From Micrococcaceae bacterium UBA6021 (GTDB lineage Bacteria > Actinomycetota > Actinomycetes > Actinomycetales > Micrococcaceae), in contig DIZT01000009.1 of the NCBI GenBank assembly GCA_002427975.1, positions 16,268 through 47,092 of the forward strand: 30,825 nt of DNA, given 5' to 3'. The translations under genes and the position numbers were made by a program. Within the stretch, counting starts at the first letter, position 1, and each line of letters opens with the position of its first letter. Under the pieces are notes generated by a model. It saw nothing but the letters and a program-made list of their open reading frames with translations. It was not told the origin of the DNA and searched no databases. Shown piece after piece: positions 15,697 to 23,093 of this stretch.

Positions 15697-15757
15697 ACGG
15701 CGGAAGCACCGCCGTCGGCTATGTGGACAAGTCACTCCAGCTGGCCGCTTAAGCGGC
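15697..15757. promoter_or_regulatory. Two palindromes in the divergent region upstream of purB
   Basis: ACGGCGG-AAGCA-CCGCCGT (15697-15715) has perfect 7-bp arms. GCCGCTTAAGCGGC (15744-15757) is a perfect 14-bp palindrome, 28 bp before the purB ATG. They lie between the WXG-like gene and purB and could be operators for either. No regulator is identifiable. Confidence 0.5.
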
Positions 15758-15785
15758 GGTGAAGAGTTCATGAAAGAATCAGCAC

Positions 15786-17228
15786 ATGCCTGAAACTGCC
15801 GCCACAGCTGATACCCGCACGCCCTCCGGACGCCTGGCCCTTGCCGCGTCACCGGAGCCGATCGCCCTGGGCCCGCTGGACGGCCGCTACCAGTCCGCCG
15901 TCGCACCCCTCGTTGACTACCTGTCCGAGGCGGCCCTGAACCGCGACCGCGTAGCCGTGGAAGTCGAATGGCTCATCCACCTGACCAGCAACAACGTCCT
16001 CCCCGGCGCAGGCCCGCTCACCGCGGAACAGCAGGAAAAGCTCCGCGCGATCGTCACTGAATTCAACTCCTCCTCAGTGTCCGAGCTCGCCGAAATCGAA
16101 GCTGTCACGGTCCACGACGTCAAGGCCGTGGAGTACTACATCGGCCGCCGCCTGCCCGGCATCGGCATCGAACACCTGACGGCCATGGTCCACTTCGGCT
16201 GCACGTCAGAGGACATCAACAACCTCTCCTACGCGCTGGGCGTCAAGGGTGCTGTGGAGGACGTGTGGCTGCCCGCCGCACGCACCCTCGTGGCCCAGAT
16301 CAGCACGATGGCCGAGGACAATCGCGCAGTCCCCATGCTCTCCCGCACGCATGGCCAGCCGGCCACTCCCACCACGCTGGGCAAGGAACTGGCCGTCATC
16401 GCGCACCGCCTGACCCGCCAGCTGGACCGGATCGCCAAGACCGAATACCTGGGCAAGATCAACGGCGCCACCGGCACCTACGCCGCCCACGTCGCTTCCG
16501 TTCCGGGCGCTGACTGGCAGCACGTGGCCAGGTCCTTCGTCGAGGGCCTGGGCCTGACCTGGAACCCGCTGACCACCCAGATCGAAAGCCACGACTGGCA
16601 GGCCGAGCTGTACGCCGACGTCGCGCGGTTCAACCGGATCCTCCACAACGTCTGCACAGACATCTGGAGCTACATCTCGATCGGCTACTTCGCCCAGATC
16701 CCCGTTGCCGGCGCCACCGGCTCCTCCACCATGCCGCACAAGGTCAACCCGATCCGCTTCGAGAACGCCGAGGCCAACCTGGAGATCTCCTCAGGCCTCC
16801 TGGACGTGCTGGGTTCCACACTGGTGACCTCCCGCTGGCAGCGCGACCTCACCGACTCGTCCAGCCAGCGCAACATCGGTGTGGCGTTCGGCCACTCCCT
16901 GCTGGCGATTTCCAACGTGGCCAAGGGCCTGGACCGCCTCGATGTTGCTGAAGACGTTCTTGCCGGGGACTTGGACACCAACTGGGAAGTCCTGGGCGAG
17001 GCCATCCAGATGGTCATGCGCGCCGAGGCGATTGCCGGCGTCGAAGGCATGGAAAACCCGTACGAACGCCTCAAGGACCTCACCCGAGGACAGCGCGTGA
17101 ACGCCGCCCGCATGCAGGAATTCGTCCAGAGCCTGGGCCTCTCCCCCGAGGCCGAGGCCCGGCTGCTCGCCCTCACGCCCGGCAAGTACACGGGCATCGC
17201 GGACCAGCTGGTGGACCACCTCAAGTAA
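15786..17228 (+). CDS. purB: Adenylosuccinate lyase
   Basis: A cytoplasmic homotetramer acting twice in purine synthesis: it removes fumarate from SAICAR and from adenylosuccinate. At 480 residues it belongs to the longer, E. coli-like form. Evidence: PLDGRYQSAVAPL near the N-terminus, HFGCTSEDINNLSYAL, MLSRTHGQPATPTTLGKE (catalytic histidine) and the fumarase/lyase signature GSSTMPHKVNPIRFENAE with the flexible catalytic serine loop. The first 25 residues are an unconserved extension. An out-of-frame ATG lies 16 nt upstream. There is no strong Shine-Dalgarno sequence, and AAGAAT sits 6 nt before the start. A strong terminator follows the gene. Confidence 0.96.
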   Translation: MPETAATADTRTPSGRLALAASPEPIALGPLDGRYQSAVAPLVDYLSEAALNRDRVAVEVEWLIHLTSNNVLPGAGPLTAEQQEKLRAIVTEFNSSSVSELAEIEAVTVHDVKAVEYYIGRRLPGIGIEHLTAMVHFGCTSEDINNLSYALGVKGAVEDVWLPAARTLVAQISTMAEDNRAVPMLSRTHGQPATPTTLGKELAVIAHRLTRQLDRIAKTEYLGKINGATGTYAAHVASVPGADWQHVARSFVEGLGLTWNPLTTQIESHDWQAELYADVARFNRILHNVCTDIWSYISIGYFAQIPVAGATGSSTMPHKVNPIRFENAEANLEISSGLLDVLGSTLVTSRWQRDLTDSSSQRNIGVAFGHSLLAISNVAKGLDRLDVAEDVLAGDLDTNWEVLGEAIQMVMRAEAIAGVEGMENPYERLKDLTRGQRVNAARMQEFVQSLGLSPEAEARLLALTPGKYTGIADQLVDHLK

Positions 17229-17247
17229 GCCAATAAAGTACGACGGC

Positions 17248-17275
17248 GGCGCCGGGTCCCTGTGGGCCCGGCGCC
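17248..17275 (+). terminator. Terminator after purB
   Basis: GGCGCCGGG (17248-17256) pairs with CCCGGCGCC (17267-17275). CCC/GGG extends the stem inside after a one-base bulge, leaving a TGT loop. It starts 20 bp after the purB stop; TTCC follows instead of a T-run. Confidence 0.75.
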
Positions 17276-17282
17276 TTCCGGT

Positions 17283-17301
17283 GGTTGAGCTTGTCGAAAC
17301 C
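17283..17301 (+). repeat. Short dispersed repeat, GGTTGAGCTTGTCGAAACC type
   Basis: The 19-mer lies directly after the purB terminator. From general knowledge this word (or its complement) recurs many times in intergenic DNA of Arthrobacter and related actinobacteria. Only one copy is seen in this window. The following 175 bp, to the next gene, are very GC-rich with no gene that I can support. Confidence 0.55.
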
Positions 17302-17478
17302 TGTTGCCGTCGCCGCGCCCGGTTCGTTCCCGCCCAGTTTGCCGGCCCGGCATCGGGCGTAGCGCGGGCGACACGCCGCGTCTTGCCGCCCGCGGGCATC
17401 AGTAACCGTGCAGGAACGCACGACGTCGGCCCGAACAGGCGGGCGGCGGGGGCTTGCCGCAGGTGCGAAACTGGAGTC

Positions 17479-18150
17479 ATGAAGCTGCTCCTCATCCGCC
17501 ACGGACAGACCCCCGGCAACGTACTCGGCCAGCTGGACACCGCCCACCCCGGGCCCGGGCTGACCGAACTGGGCGAACGCCAGGCAGAGGCGATGGCACG
17601 GTCGCTGGCAAACGAGCCCATCGCCGCCCTGTACGCGTCCACACTTCTGCGGACTCAGATCACGGCCGCCCCGCTGTCCCGGGTTCACGCGCTTGAGGTT
17701 GAAGTTTTGGACGGCCTCCACGAAATCGAAGCAGGGGCCCTGGAGAAACTGACCGACCATGAGTCGCACATGCGCTACATGGGGACGGTGTTCGCATGGG
17801 CGGCCGGCGACCTGGACCGCAGGATGCCTGCCGGTCCGGACGGCCACGAATTTTTCGAGCGATACGACGCCGCCATCATCCGGATTGCCGAACGCGCCGT
17901 CCGCAACGGGGACTCCGCCGTCGCTGCCGTAGTCAGCCACGGCGCCGCAATCCGCACCTGGACAGGCTTTCGCGCTGCCGGCGCCGACCACGAGTTCGCG
18001 GCCCGCCACGTCCTGTCCAACACCGGCATCGTGGCCCTGGAAGGGGATCCCGACGCCGGCTGGAAGCTGATCCACTGGGACGGGAGCCCGGTGGGCGGCC
18101 TGGCCCTGTCGGATCCGACCGCCGAAGACCCCACGGGCGCGCAGGGGTAG
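17479..18150 (+). CDS. Histidine phosphatase family protein (phosphoglycerate-mutase-like)
   Basis: A cytoplasmic phosphatase of 223 residues. The catalytic RHG box is in LLLIRHGQTPGN (residues 4-15), the second phosphate-pocket arginine is in YASTLLRTQITA, the acid/base glutamate region is HEIEAGALE, and the second histidine is in VVSHGAAIRTW. Such enzymes hydrolyse phosphoglycerate, sugar, nucleotide or cofactor phosphates; the substrate is not predictable here. The ATG at 17479 is chosen because the family always starts with this strand; the 66 in-frame codons upstream cover repeat and terminator-proximal DNA. GGAG is only 2 nt from the ATG, too close for a normal ribosome-binding site, so a leaderless transcript is possible. 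Confidence 0.9.
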   Translation: MKLLLIRHGQTPGNVLGQLDTAHPGPGLTELGERQAEAMARSLANEPIAALYASTLLRTQITAAPLSRVHALEVEVLDGLHEIEAGALEKLTDHESHMRYMGTVFAWAAGDLDRRMPAGPDGHEFFERYDAAIIRIAERAVRNGDSAVAAVVSHGAAIRTWTGFRAAGADHEFAARHVLSNTGIVALEGDPDAGWKLIHWDGSPVGGLALSDPTAEDPTGAQG

Positions 18151-18248
18151 CAGGGCATGTTCTCCGTCCGCTTACGCACAGGAAACACGGCGTTAATGCC
18201 GCGCCCGTAATCTGGTTAGGCATAACCCTTCGGCGAAACGAGGCAGTC

Positions 18249-18752
18249 ATGCAGACCAATCCGCGTCTCAACATCAGGACCGTCACCTGGTCCAACCCCG
18301 TGGGCGCCGATCTGCGCAGGGCCCAGCAGGCGGAACTTGACGCCCGCTTCGGTACGTCTGACCACGAACCCGGGACGCCGCCGTCGGGCGCTGACTGTGC
18401 CGTGTTCCTGGTGGCGTACGACAAAGGCTCAGGCCAGCCTGTTGGCTGCGGCGGGCTCAGGCTCCTGGACAGTGCCACGGCCGAAATCAAGCGGCTCTAC
18501 GTCCTCCCCTATACGCGCGGGTCGGGGGTGGCCAGCTCCATCCTTGCGGCCCTCGAAGCCGAGGCGCACAAGCAGGGCATCACGCGCATCACGGCCGAAG
18601 CCGGCTCAGCACAGCCTGATGGCCGGAACTTCTACGAAAGCTCGGGGTTTGAACCCGTCCCGAACTTTGGCGCCTACGCAGGCGTGGAGCACTCGTACTG
18701 CTACGCCAAGACGATTGACTCGCACAGCGCCGCCCACACGGCCATGGCCTGA
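18249..18752 (+). CDS. GNAT family N-acetyltransferase
   Basis: A 167-residue acetyl-CoA-dependent acyltransferase. The central strand CAVFLVAYDKGSGQPVGCGGL and motif A, IKRLYVLPYTRGSGVASSIL, with the pyrophosphate-binding R-G-S-G-V-A (residues 90-95), are clear, followed by NFYESSGFEPV, the usual motif B. The acceptor is unknown; such proteins acetylate amino acids, antibiotics or peptides. The ATG at 18249 has GAGG 5 nt upstream. Promoter-like GGTTA-GGCA-TAACC (18214-18227) precedes it. The frame is open far upstream into the phosphatase gene, but that is shadow coding. Confidence 0.88.
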   Translation: MQTNPRLNIRTVTWSNPVGADLRRAQQAELDARFGTSDHEPGTPPSGADCAVFLVAYDKGSGQPVGCGGLRLLDSATAEIKRLYVLPYTRGSGVASSILAALEAEAHKQGITRITAEAGSAQPDGRNFYESSGFEPVPNFGAYAGVEHSYCYAKTIDSHSAAHTAMA

Positions 18753-18793
18753 GCCGGAATCCGGGCCGGCGGTCCGTTACACAGGAACTGCCG

Positions 18794-18824
18794 GCACGTA
18801 ACGTGCGCCGCCGCAGGCTACCCT
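18794..18824 (+). promoter_or_regulatory. Leaderless-type promoter with palindrome before the thioesterase gene
   Basis: TACCCT (18819-18824) fits the actinobacterial TANNNT -10 box and stands exactly 6 nt before the ATG at 18831, with no Shine-Dalgarno sequence. Upstream, GCACGT-A-ACGTGC (18794-18806) is a near-perfect palindrome at the -35 position and may be an operator. Confidence 0.5.
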
Positions 18825-18830
18825 CGCCAT

Positions 18831-19265
18831 ATGGAATCCACTGACATCACCTTCCGCACCCGCAAATGGATCCGGCCGGAGGACCTCAACGCCAATGGCA
18901 CCCTGTTCGGCGGCAGCCTGCTGAAATGGATCGATGAGGAAGCGGCCATCTACGCCATCCTCCAGCTTGGCAACGGCCGTGCGGTCACGAAGTACATCTC
19001 CGAAATCAACTTCGTGAGCTCCGCAGTGCAGGGAGACCTGGTGGAAATGGGCCTCACGGCTACGCGCTTCGGCCGCACGTCATTGACCATGCGCGCCGAA
19101 GTCCGCAACATGATCACCCGCCAAAGCATCCTCACCATCGAGGAAATCGTCTTTGTGAACCTCAGCCCGGCCGGCAAGCCCGAGCCGCACGGATACACCG
19201 AGATCACGTATGACCGGGACAGGATCCCGACGCACCACCTGACAGAAACCCTCAACCAGGACTGA
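18831..19265 (+). CDS. Acyl-CoA thioesterase, hotdog fold
   Basis: A 144-residue hotdog-domain enzyme that hydrolyses acyl-CoA to free acid and CoA. N-ANGTLFGGSLLKWIDEEAA is the acyl-CoA hydrolase (YciA/BACH) signature with the catalytic Asp/Glu on the central helix. VTKYISEINFVSSAVQGDLV and TSLTMRAEVRNM are the following strands. Size matches single-domain bacterial forms that assemble as hexamers. Specificity cannot be told from the sequence. It sits among unrelated single genes on the plus strand. Confidence 0.9.
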   Translation: MESTDITFRTRKWIRPEDLNANGTLFGGSLLKWIDEEAAIYAILQLGNGRAVTKYISEINFVSSAVQGDLVEMGLTATRFGRTSLTMRAEVRNMITRQSILTIEEIVFVNLSPAGKPEPHGYTEITYDRDRIPTHHLTETLNQD

Positions 19266-19297
19266 CGACGGCGGGACGGGGAACCGGGTGCACGGCA

Positions 19298-19303
19298 TAA
19301 GAT
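19298..19303 (+). promoter_or_regulatory. Candidate -10 box for tdk
   Basis: TAAGAT (TANNNT) lies 30 nt before the TTG start and downstream of the alternative GTG at 19288. It therefore supports the TTG as the real start of thymidine kinase. No clear -35 box is visible. Confidence 0.45.
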
Positions 19304-19332
19304 CGATAGCCGGACCCATTGAAAGGACCCTG

Positions 19333-19959
19333 TTGGCCAAGCTCTACTTCCGCTACGGCGCCATGAACTCCGGGAAGTCCACCGGACTTCTGCAGGCCGC
19401 GTTCAACTACGAGGAGCGGGGCCAGCGTGTCCTGCTGGCCAAGCCCGATGTGGACACCAAAGGCGATACCGACATTGTGTCCCGGCTCGGCATGTCGCGG
19501 TCCGTTGACTTCCTCATCTCCGCAACCACCCCCGTGCGCGAACTCTTTGCCGCCCACGCCGCCGGGGATGACCCCGACGCCCTCCTGGAGCACATGGACC
19601 AGAAGCCGGTGGCCTGCCTGCTCGTGGACGAGGCCCAGTTCCTCACCCCGGACCAGGTGGATGACCTGTTCCGCATCGCTGTCCTGGACAACGTGCCCGT
19701 TCTGGCCTACGGCATCAGGACAGACTTCCTGACCCACGCCTTCCCGGGATCGCGCCGGCTCCTGGAGGTCGCCCACACGCTGGAGGAGCTCAAGACCATC
19801 TGCCGGTGCGGTCGCAAGGCCATCTTCAACACCCGCCGCGTCGGCAACAAGGTGGTGTTCGACGGCGACCAGGTGGCCATCGACGGGCAGGACGTCTGGT
19901 ACGAGTCCCTCTGCGGCTCCTGCTATCTCGAGGAATCCGGCGGCCGGCTGGGCGCCTGA
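19333..19959 (+). CDS. tdk: Thymidine kinase (type II)
   Basis: A salvage enzyme of 208 residues that phosphorylates thymidine with ATP. P-loop YGAMNSGKST (residues 8-17) is followed by AFNYEERGQRVLLAKP. The Walker B region is LLVDEAQFLTPDQV. LAYGIRTDFLTHAFPGSRRL is the lasso-side signature. Two zinc pairs are visible, C-x-C in TICRCGRKA and C-x2-C in LCGSCYLE, the latter following the lasso. The TTG start is preferred over the GTG at 19288: GAAAGGA lies 5-6 nt upstream, the product then begins MAKLYFRYGAM as in homologues, and a -10 box lies between the two codons. Confidence 0.95.
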   Translation: MAKLYFRYGAMNSGKSTGLLQAAFNYEERGQRVLLAKPDVDTKGDTDIVSRLGMSRSVDFLISATTPVRELFAAHAAGDDPDALLEHMDQKPVACLLVDEAQFLTPDQVDDLFRIAVLDNVPVLAYGIRTDFLTHAFPGSRRLLEVAHTLEELKTICRCGRKAIFNTRRVGNKVVFDGDQVAIDGQDVWYESLCGSCYLEESGGRLGA

Positions 19960-20018
19960 GCCAGAGGTCCCTGGTCCTGACTGGTTTCGCGGGCTGCCCC
20001 GCTTACACCCGGCTCGAA

Positions 20019-21071
20019 TCACACCCGGCGCAGCCGCCGCCAAGCCACGGGAGCCAGCACCACTGCAATGCCGACGGCGGCACCAATCACCGTCTCGATG
20101 ATCCGGTCCCGGAGCAGGATGGTGGGCGACGCCGGCACCACCAGCAGCGTGGAGATCAAGGCCAGCGGCGTGACGAAAAGCTGCGCCAGGACGTACTGGC
20201 GTGCGATGAACAGCTCCGCGCCGAACTGGCAGAGCGCAATGACCAGCACCGTCTGCAAGGGTGCCAGGCCGACCAGCAGGATCCCTGCCAGTAAAGCCAG
20301 CCCCAGCACAGTGCCAATGATCCTCTGGACGCCGCGGCGGACCCGGTGAACGGTGCTATGCCCCACCAGCGGGACCACCGCTGCCACCATGGCCCAGTAG
20401 TTGTGGCCAAACCCCAGCCAGTGCCCCGCCAACGTGGCGAGCGAACCGGCCAGTCCGGCGGCCACGAGGTAGCCCAGGCCTTCCAGCCAGGCCGCCCGCC
20501 GTTCGTCCGGAGTGCGGCGGAGCGGGCGCGGCCGGACCCAGGGCGTGCGGTGGCTGGGCAGCACCCGTGCAGAGAAGCCGATCAGCAGGCAAAAAGCGGT
20601 GGTCAGCACGGCCACCAGCATGCCCTCCCAGAGCGGCGGCTGGTTGGGTATTGAGGCAATGGCCGCGAAGGAAAAGATGTGGAACAGGGATCCGGCAGGC
20701 CGCAGCCGGAGCCAGGAGATGGCCACCGAACAGCCACCAGCCACCAAGGTGGTGGCCAGGACCAGGAGCCAGACGGTGCTGGTCTCGTTCAGGCCCCAGG
20801 CCCCGCCGGCGCGGGCGGCGAGCGAGGCCAGGAGAATAATCAGCAGCATCAGGAGGCCCGCGCGGAGTTGGAGGAAGAACCGCGAACCATGGTGTTCGCC
20901 GCGGCCGTAGATCCCGGTGAATGCACCGAAGGAAGCAAAAATCGCAAGGTCCAGCCGCCCCAGCAGCACCAGCGTGATCAGGGGTACAAACACGCCTACC
21001 GCACAGCGAAGGGCCGGGTGGAGGTCTTTGTTGCCCGGGCCGATGCTGAACATTCCAGCTAAGATCTTCAC
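20019..21071 (-). CDS. FUSC family membrane protein (aromatic-acid exporter-like)
   Basis: A 350-residue integral membrane protein with two sets of about five helices separated by a basic loop (SHRTPWVRPRPLRRTPDERR). The arrangement, with HPALRCAVGVFVPL at the start of the first set and GHNYWAMVAAVVPLVGHSTV plus RGVQRIIGTVLGLAL in the second, is that of the fusaric-acid-resistance (FUSC) superfamily related to AaeB. It may export aromatic acids or other toxic compounds, which would fit an organism degrading aromatics, but this is inference. Start: GTG at 21071; an internal ATG seven codons later (21050) is an equal candidate. It is divergent from the ACT-domain gene. Confidence 0.85.
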   Translation of the reverse strand: MKILAGMFSIGPGNKDLHPALRCAVGVFVPLITLVLLGRLDLAIFASFGAFTGIYGRGEHHGSRFFLQLRAGLLMLLIILLASLAARAGGAWGLNETSTVWLLVLATTLVAGGCSVAISWLRLRPAGSLFHIFSFAAIASIPNQPPLWEGMLVAVLTTAFCLLIGFSARVLPSHRTPWVRPRPLRRTPDERRAAWLEGLGYLVAAGLAGSLATLAGHWLGFGHNYWAMVAAVVPLVGHSTVHRVRRGVQRIIGTVLGLALLAGILLVGLAPLQTVLVIALCQFGAELFIARQYVLAQLFVTPLALISTLLVVPASPTILLRDRIIETVIGAAVGIAVVLAPVAWRRLRRV

Positions 21072-21230
21072 GTTCGGGTGGCGCCTTTCGCTCTGCAGAC
21101 CGCTAAAAGCAGTACCGACTTCCTGGACCGGCAGCGCCGTCGTTCCCCATCGATCCTATGCCGTTCACCTTTCCCACAATCGGAACGGCCGGGCAACACC
21201 GCCGAAACACCGCCCTGTGATCCTTGGGAC

Positions 21231-22070
21231 ATGAAGCCGACTGCCGGAAAACCTGCCGCCGCCGATCTGAGCTGTGAAGTCTGCGGCCTCATGCCGGAAC
21301 CCACCAAGACCCGCCTGACCGTGGCCAACGTGGCCGTGATGCTTCCGATCGAGCTGCTGGTCCACGCCCTGGTGGTGGAAACGCCCCTGCCCTATCTGGC
21401 TAAAGTTCTGGTCCTGACGCTCACCGCCACCGTATTGGTGATCTGGGTGGCGGAGCCTTCCGCGGCCCGGATCCTGCGCGGCTGGCTCCACGCGCCGGCG
21501 CTCCGGCACCGCAGGAAGCTGGGCACCGCACCGGCATTGTGGCGGGCCCGCACGGTGCTGCGGGACCAGCCCGGCTCGCTGCAGCGCATCACGCACGCGC
21601 TGGCCAGGCTGGACACCAACATCCTGAGCATCCACGTCCATCCCGTGGCCGGCGGCGTGCTGGACGAGTTTGTACTCTCGGCGCCGGGAAACCTCAATGA
21701 ACGTCAACTGCTGGAGGCACTGCACAACGGCGGCGGCTCGCGTTCCCGGGTGTGGCCCACCACGGCGCTGGCCATGGCCGACGGGCAAACGAGGGCCCTC
21801 AGCCTTGCGGCGCGGATCGCCGATGCGCCCGAAGAACTGCCGCTGGCGGTGGCCGAGCTGCTCCACGCCCGCATCCTCACCCCCGCAGAGGCCACTCTGG
21901 AACCGGACGACGCCGGGACCCGCCTGAAAATCCCCACCGCCTGGCACGGGCCCATCACCTTCGCCCGTCCCGGCGAACCGTTCACGCCCGCCGAGTCAGC
22001 CCGGGCGCACCGTCTCGCCGAGCTGGCCGAAATCCTCGCCCACCGGACAGCCCCCACCCCACCCAAGTGA
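21231..22070 (+). CDS. Membrane-anchored ACT-domain protein, unknown function
   Basis: A 279-residue protein. The N-terminus has a Cys pair, CEVCGLMPEPTKT, which may bind a metal. Two membrane helices follow (VANVAVMLPIELLVHALVV and YLAKVLVLTLTATVLVIWVA), then a basic stretch and an ACT domain (about residues 105-170: ARTVLRDQPGSLQRITHALA, then NILSIHVHPV and LDEFVLSAPG). The last 100 residues are not recognised. ACT domains bind amino acids and usually regulate enzymes; a membrane-tethered form suggests a sensor. The ATG at 21231 is preferred to an upstream in-frame start because conservation-like features begin here. GATCCT stands 6 nt before it. The final TAPTPPK tail is encoded by a palindromic repeat element. 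Confidence 0.72.
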   Translation: MKPTAGKPAAADLSCEVCGLMPEPTKTRLTVANVAVMLPIELLVHALVVETPLPYLAKVLVLTLTATVLVIWVAEPSAARILRGWLHAPALRHRRKLGTAPALWRARTVLRDQPGSLQRITHALARLDTNILSIHVHPVAGGVLDEFVLSAPGNLNERQLLEALHNGGGSRSRVWPTTALAMADGQTRALSLAARIADAPEELPLAVAELLHARILTPAEATLEPDDAGTRLKIPTAWHGPITFARPGEPFTPAESARAHRLAELAEILAHRTAPTPPK

Positions 22071-22128
22071 CTCGCACTTAACGTCGTCATTCCCGCGTTT
22101 GACGACGTTAAGTGCCAGTCAGTTGGGT
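22050..22128. repeat. Palindromic element 1, spanning the ends of two convergent genes; bidirectional terminator
   Basis: Arms 22061-22089 and 22100-22128 match over 27 of 29 positions. The inner 16 bp, from GCACTTAACGTCGTCA, are perfect, and the loop is 10 nt. The arms overlap both the stop codon of the ACT gene (22068-22070) and that of the lipid kinase (22128-22130). It is related to the element at 29648-29725, including the shared 17-mer GCCCCCACCCCACCCAA (22050-22066). It probably works as a terminator in both directions. Confidence 0.85.
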
Positions 22129-23045
22129 TACATCCGGATGGTCAGCGCGCCTGGCTCAATGGTCATCAGGACGTGCTTGCCTTCGCCTTCGTGGTCGCCG
22201 TCGATCTGGTAATCGTCGTTGTGCTCCAGCGTGATCTCCACGGATTTACCCTGGTAGTACTCCACGGACGTGTCCTTGCCCCGGCCCTTCCCGATCATGC
22301 CGGCGATCACGGAGAACCACCCGAGCTTCCCCCGCGGAGCCAGCACCGCCACGTCCAGCAGGCCGTCGTCCATCTTGGCGTCCGGGAAGATCTCCAGTCC
22401 GCCCTGGACCTTGCCGCAGTTCCCCACCATTACGCTGCGGACGCCGCGGTGCACGACTGTTTTGCCGTCGAGGACGATGGTCGCCTTCACGGGCTTGCCG
22501 GGCAGGTTCCGGATGCCGGCGTCCACGTAGGCCAGCCAGCCCACCTTGTCCTTGAGGTCCTCATTGGTGTCGGCCATGATGGTGGCGTCGTAGCCCACGC
22601 CGGCCATGACCAGGAAGACCTGCTCCTTGTCCGGATCATTGCGGGCGGCCCGGACCACGTCGATCTTCCGCTCGGTGCCCGCCAGCGCCCCGGCCATGGC
22701 ACCGTCAAAGTCCGTGACGTCCATGCCCAGGTTCCGGGCCAGGAGGTTTCCCGTGCCGAACGGCAGCAACCCCATGGGCACGTCCCCGCCGGAAAGGACC
22801 TCAGCCACGCAGCGCACGGTCCCGTCACCGCCGGCCGCAATAACGACGTCGGCCCCTTGCTTGAGTGCCTCCCTCGCCTGGCCGACGCCCGGGTCCTCCT
22901 TGGTGGTCTCCAGCCAGATGGGCTCGCCCCAGCCATTCTCTGAGCAGTGCTTGGCCACCAGGGCACGTACGTCGATGTCCACCGGCTTGGCAGGATTGAT
23001 GATGATGGCCGGGCGCTTGAGGGAAGTGGAGCTGTTGGCTGTCAT
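22128..23045 (-). CDS. Diacylglycerol kinase family lipid kinase (YegS/DagK-like)
   Basis: A 305-residue kinase transferring phosphate from ATP to diacylglycerol or a related lipid at the inner face of the membrane. The nucleotide-binding signature is VVIAAGGDGTVRCVAEVL (GGDGT at 72-76) with LPFGTGNLLARNLGMD (95-109). The C-terminal beta-sandwich includes VMAGVGYDATIM and a glycine-rich FPDAKMDDGLLDVAVL loop. INPAKP near the N-terminus is the usual first strand. Size is standard. The ATG lies 48 bp after the pntB stop on the same strand, so it may be the last gene of that transcript, ending in the palindromic element. Confidence 0.92.
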   Translation of the reverse strand: MTANSSTSLKRPAIIINPAKPVDIDVRALVAKHCSENGWGEPIWLETTKEDPGVGQAREALKQGADVVIAAGGDGTVRCVAEVLSGGDVPMGLLPFGTGNLLARNLGMDVTDFDGAMAGALAGTERKIDVVRAARNDPDKEQVFLVMAGVGYDATIMADTNEDLKDKVGWLAYVDAGIRNLPGKPVKATIVLDGKTVVHRGVRSVMVGNCGKVQGGLEIFPDAKMDDGLLDVAVLAPRGKLGWFSVIAGMIGKGRGKDTSVEYYQGKSVEITLEHNDDYQIDGDHEGEGKHVLMTIEPGALTIRM

Positions 23046-23093
23046 GGTGTCCTTCGCTGACGTGGGAGGGGGCCTCGCAGACAGGGTACTTGG

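Noticed and set aside
17281..17478. N-terminal extension of the histidine phosphatase
   Set aside because: It would cover a dispersed repeat and GC-rich spacer; the family starts at the strand before RHG.
19288..19332. GTG start for thymidine kinase
   Set aside because: A -10 box lies downstream of it, and the TTG at 19333 has a ribosome site and matches the usual N-terminus.
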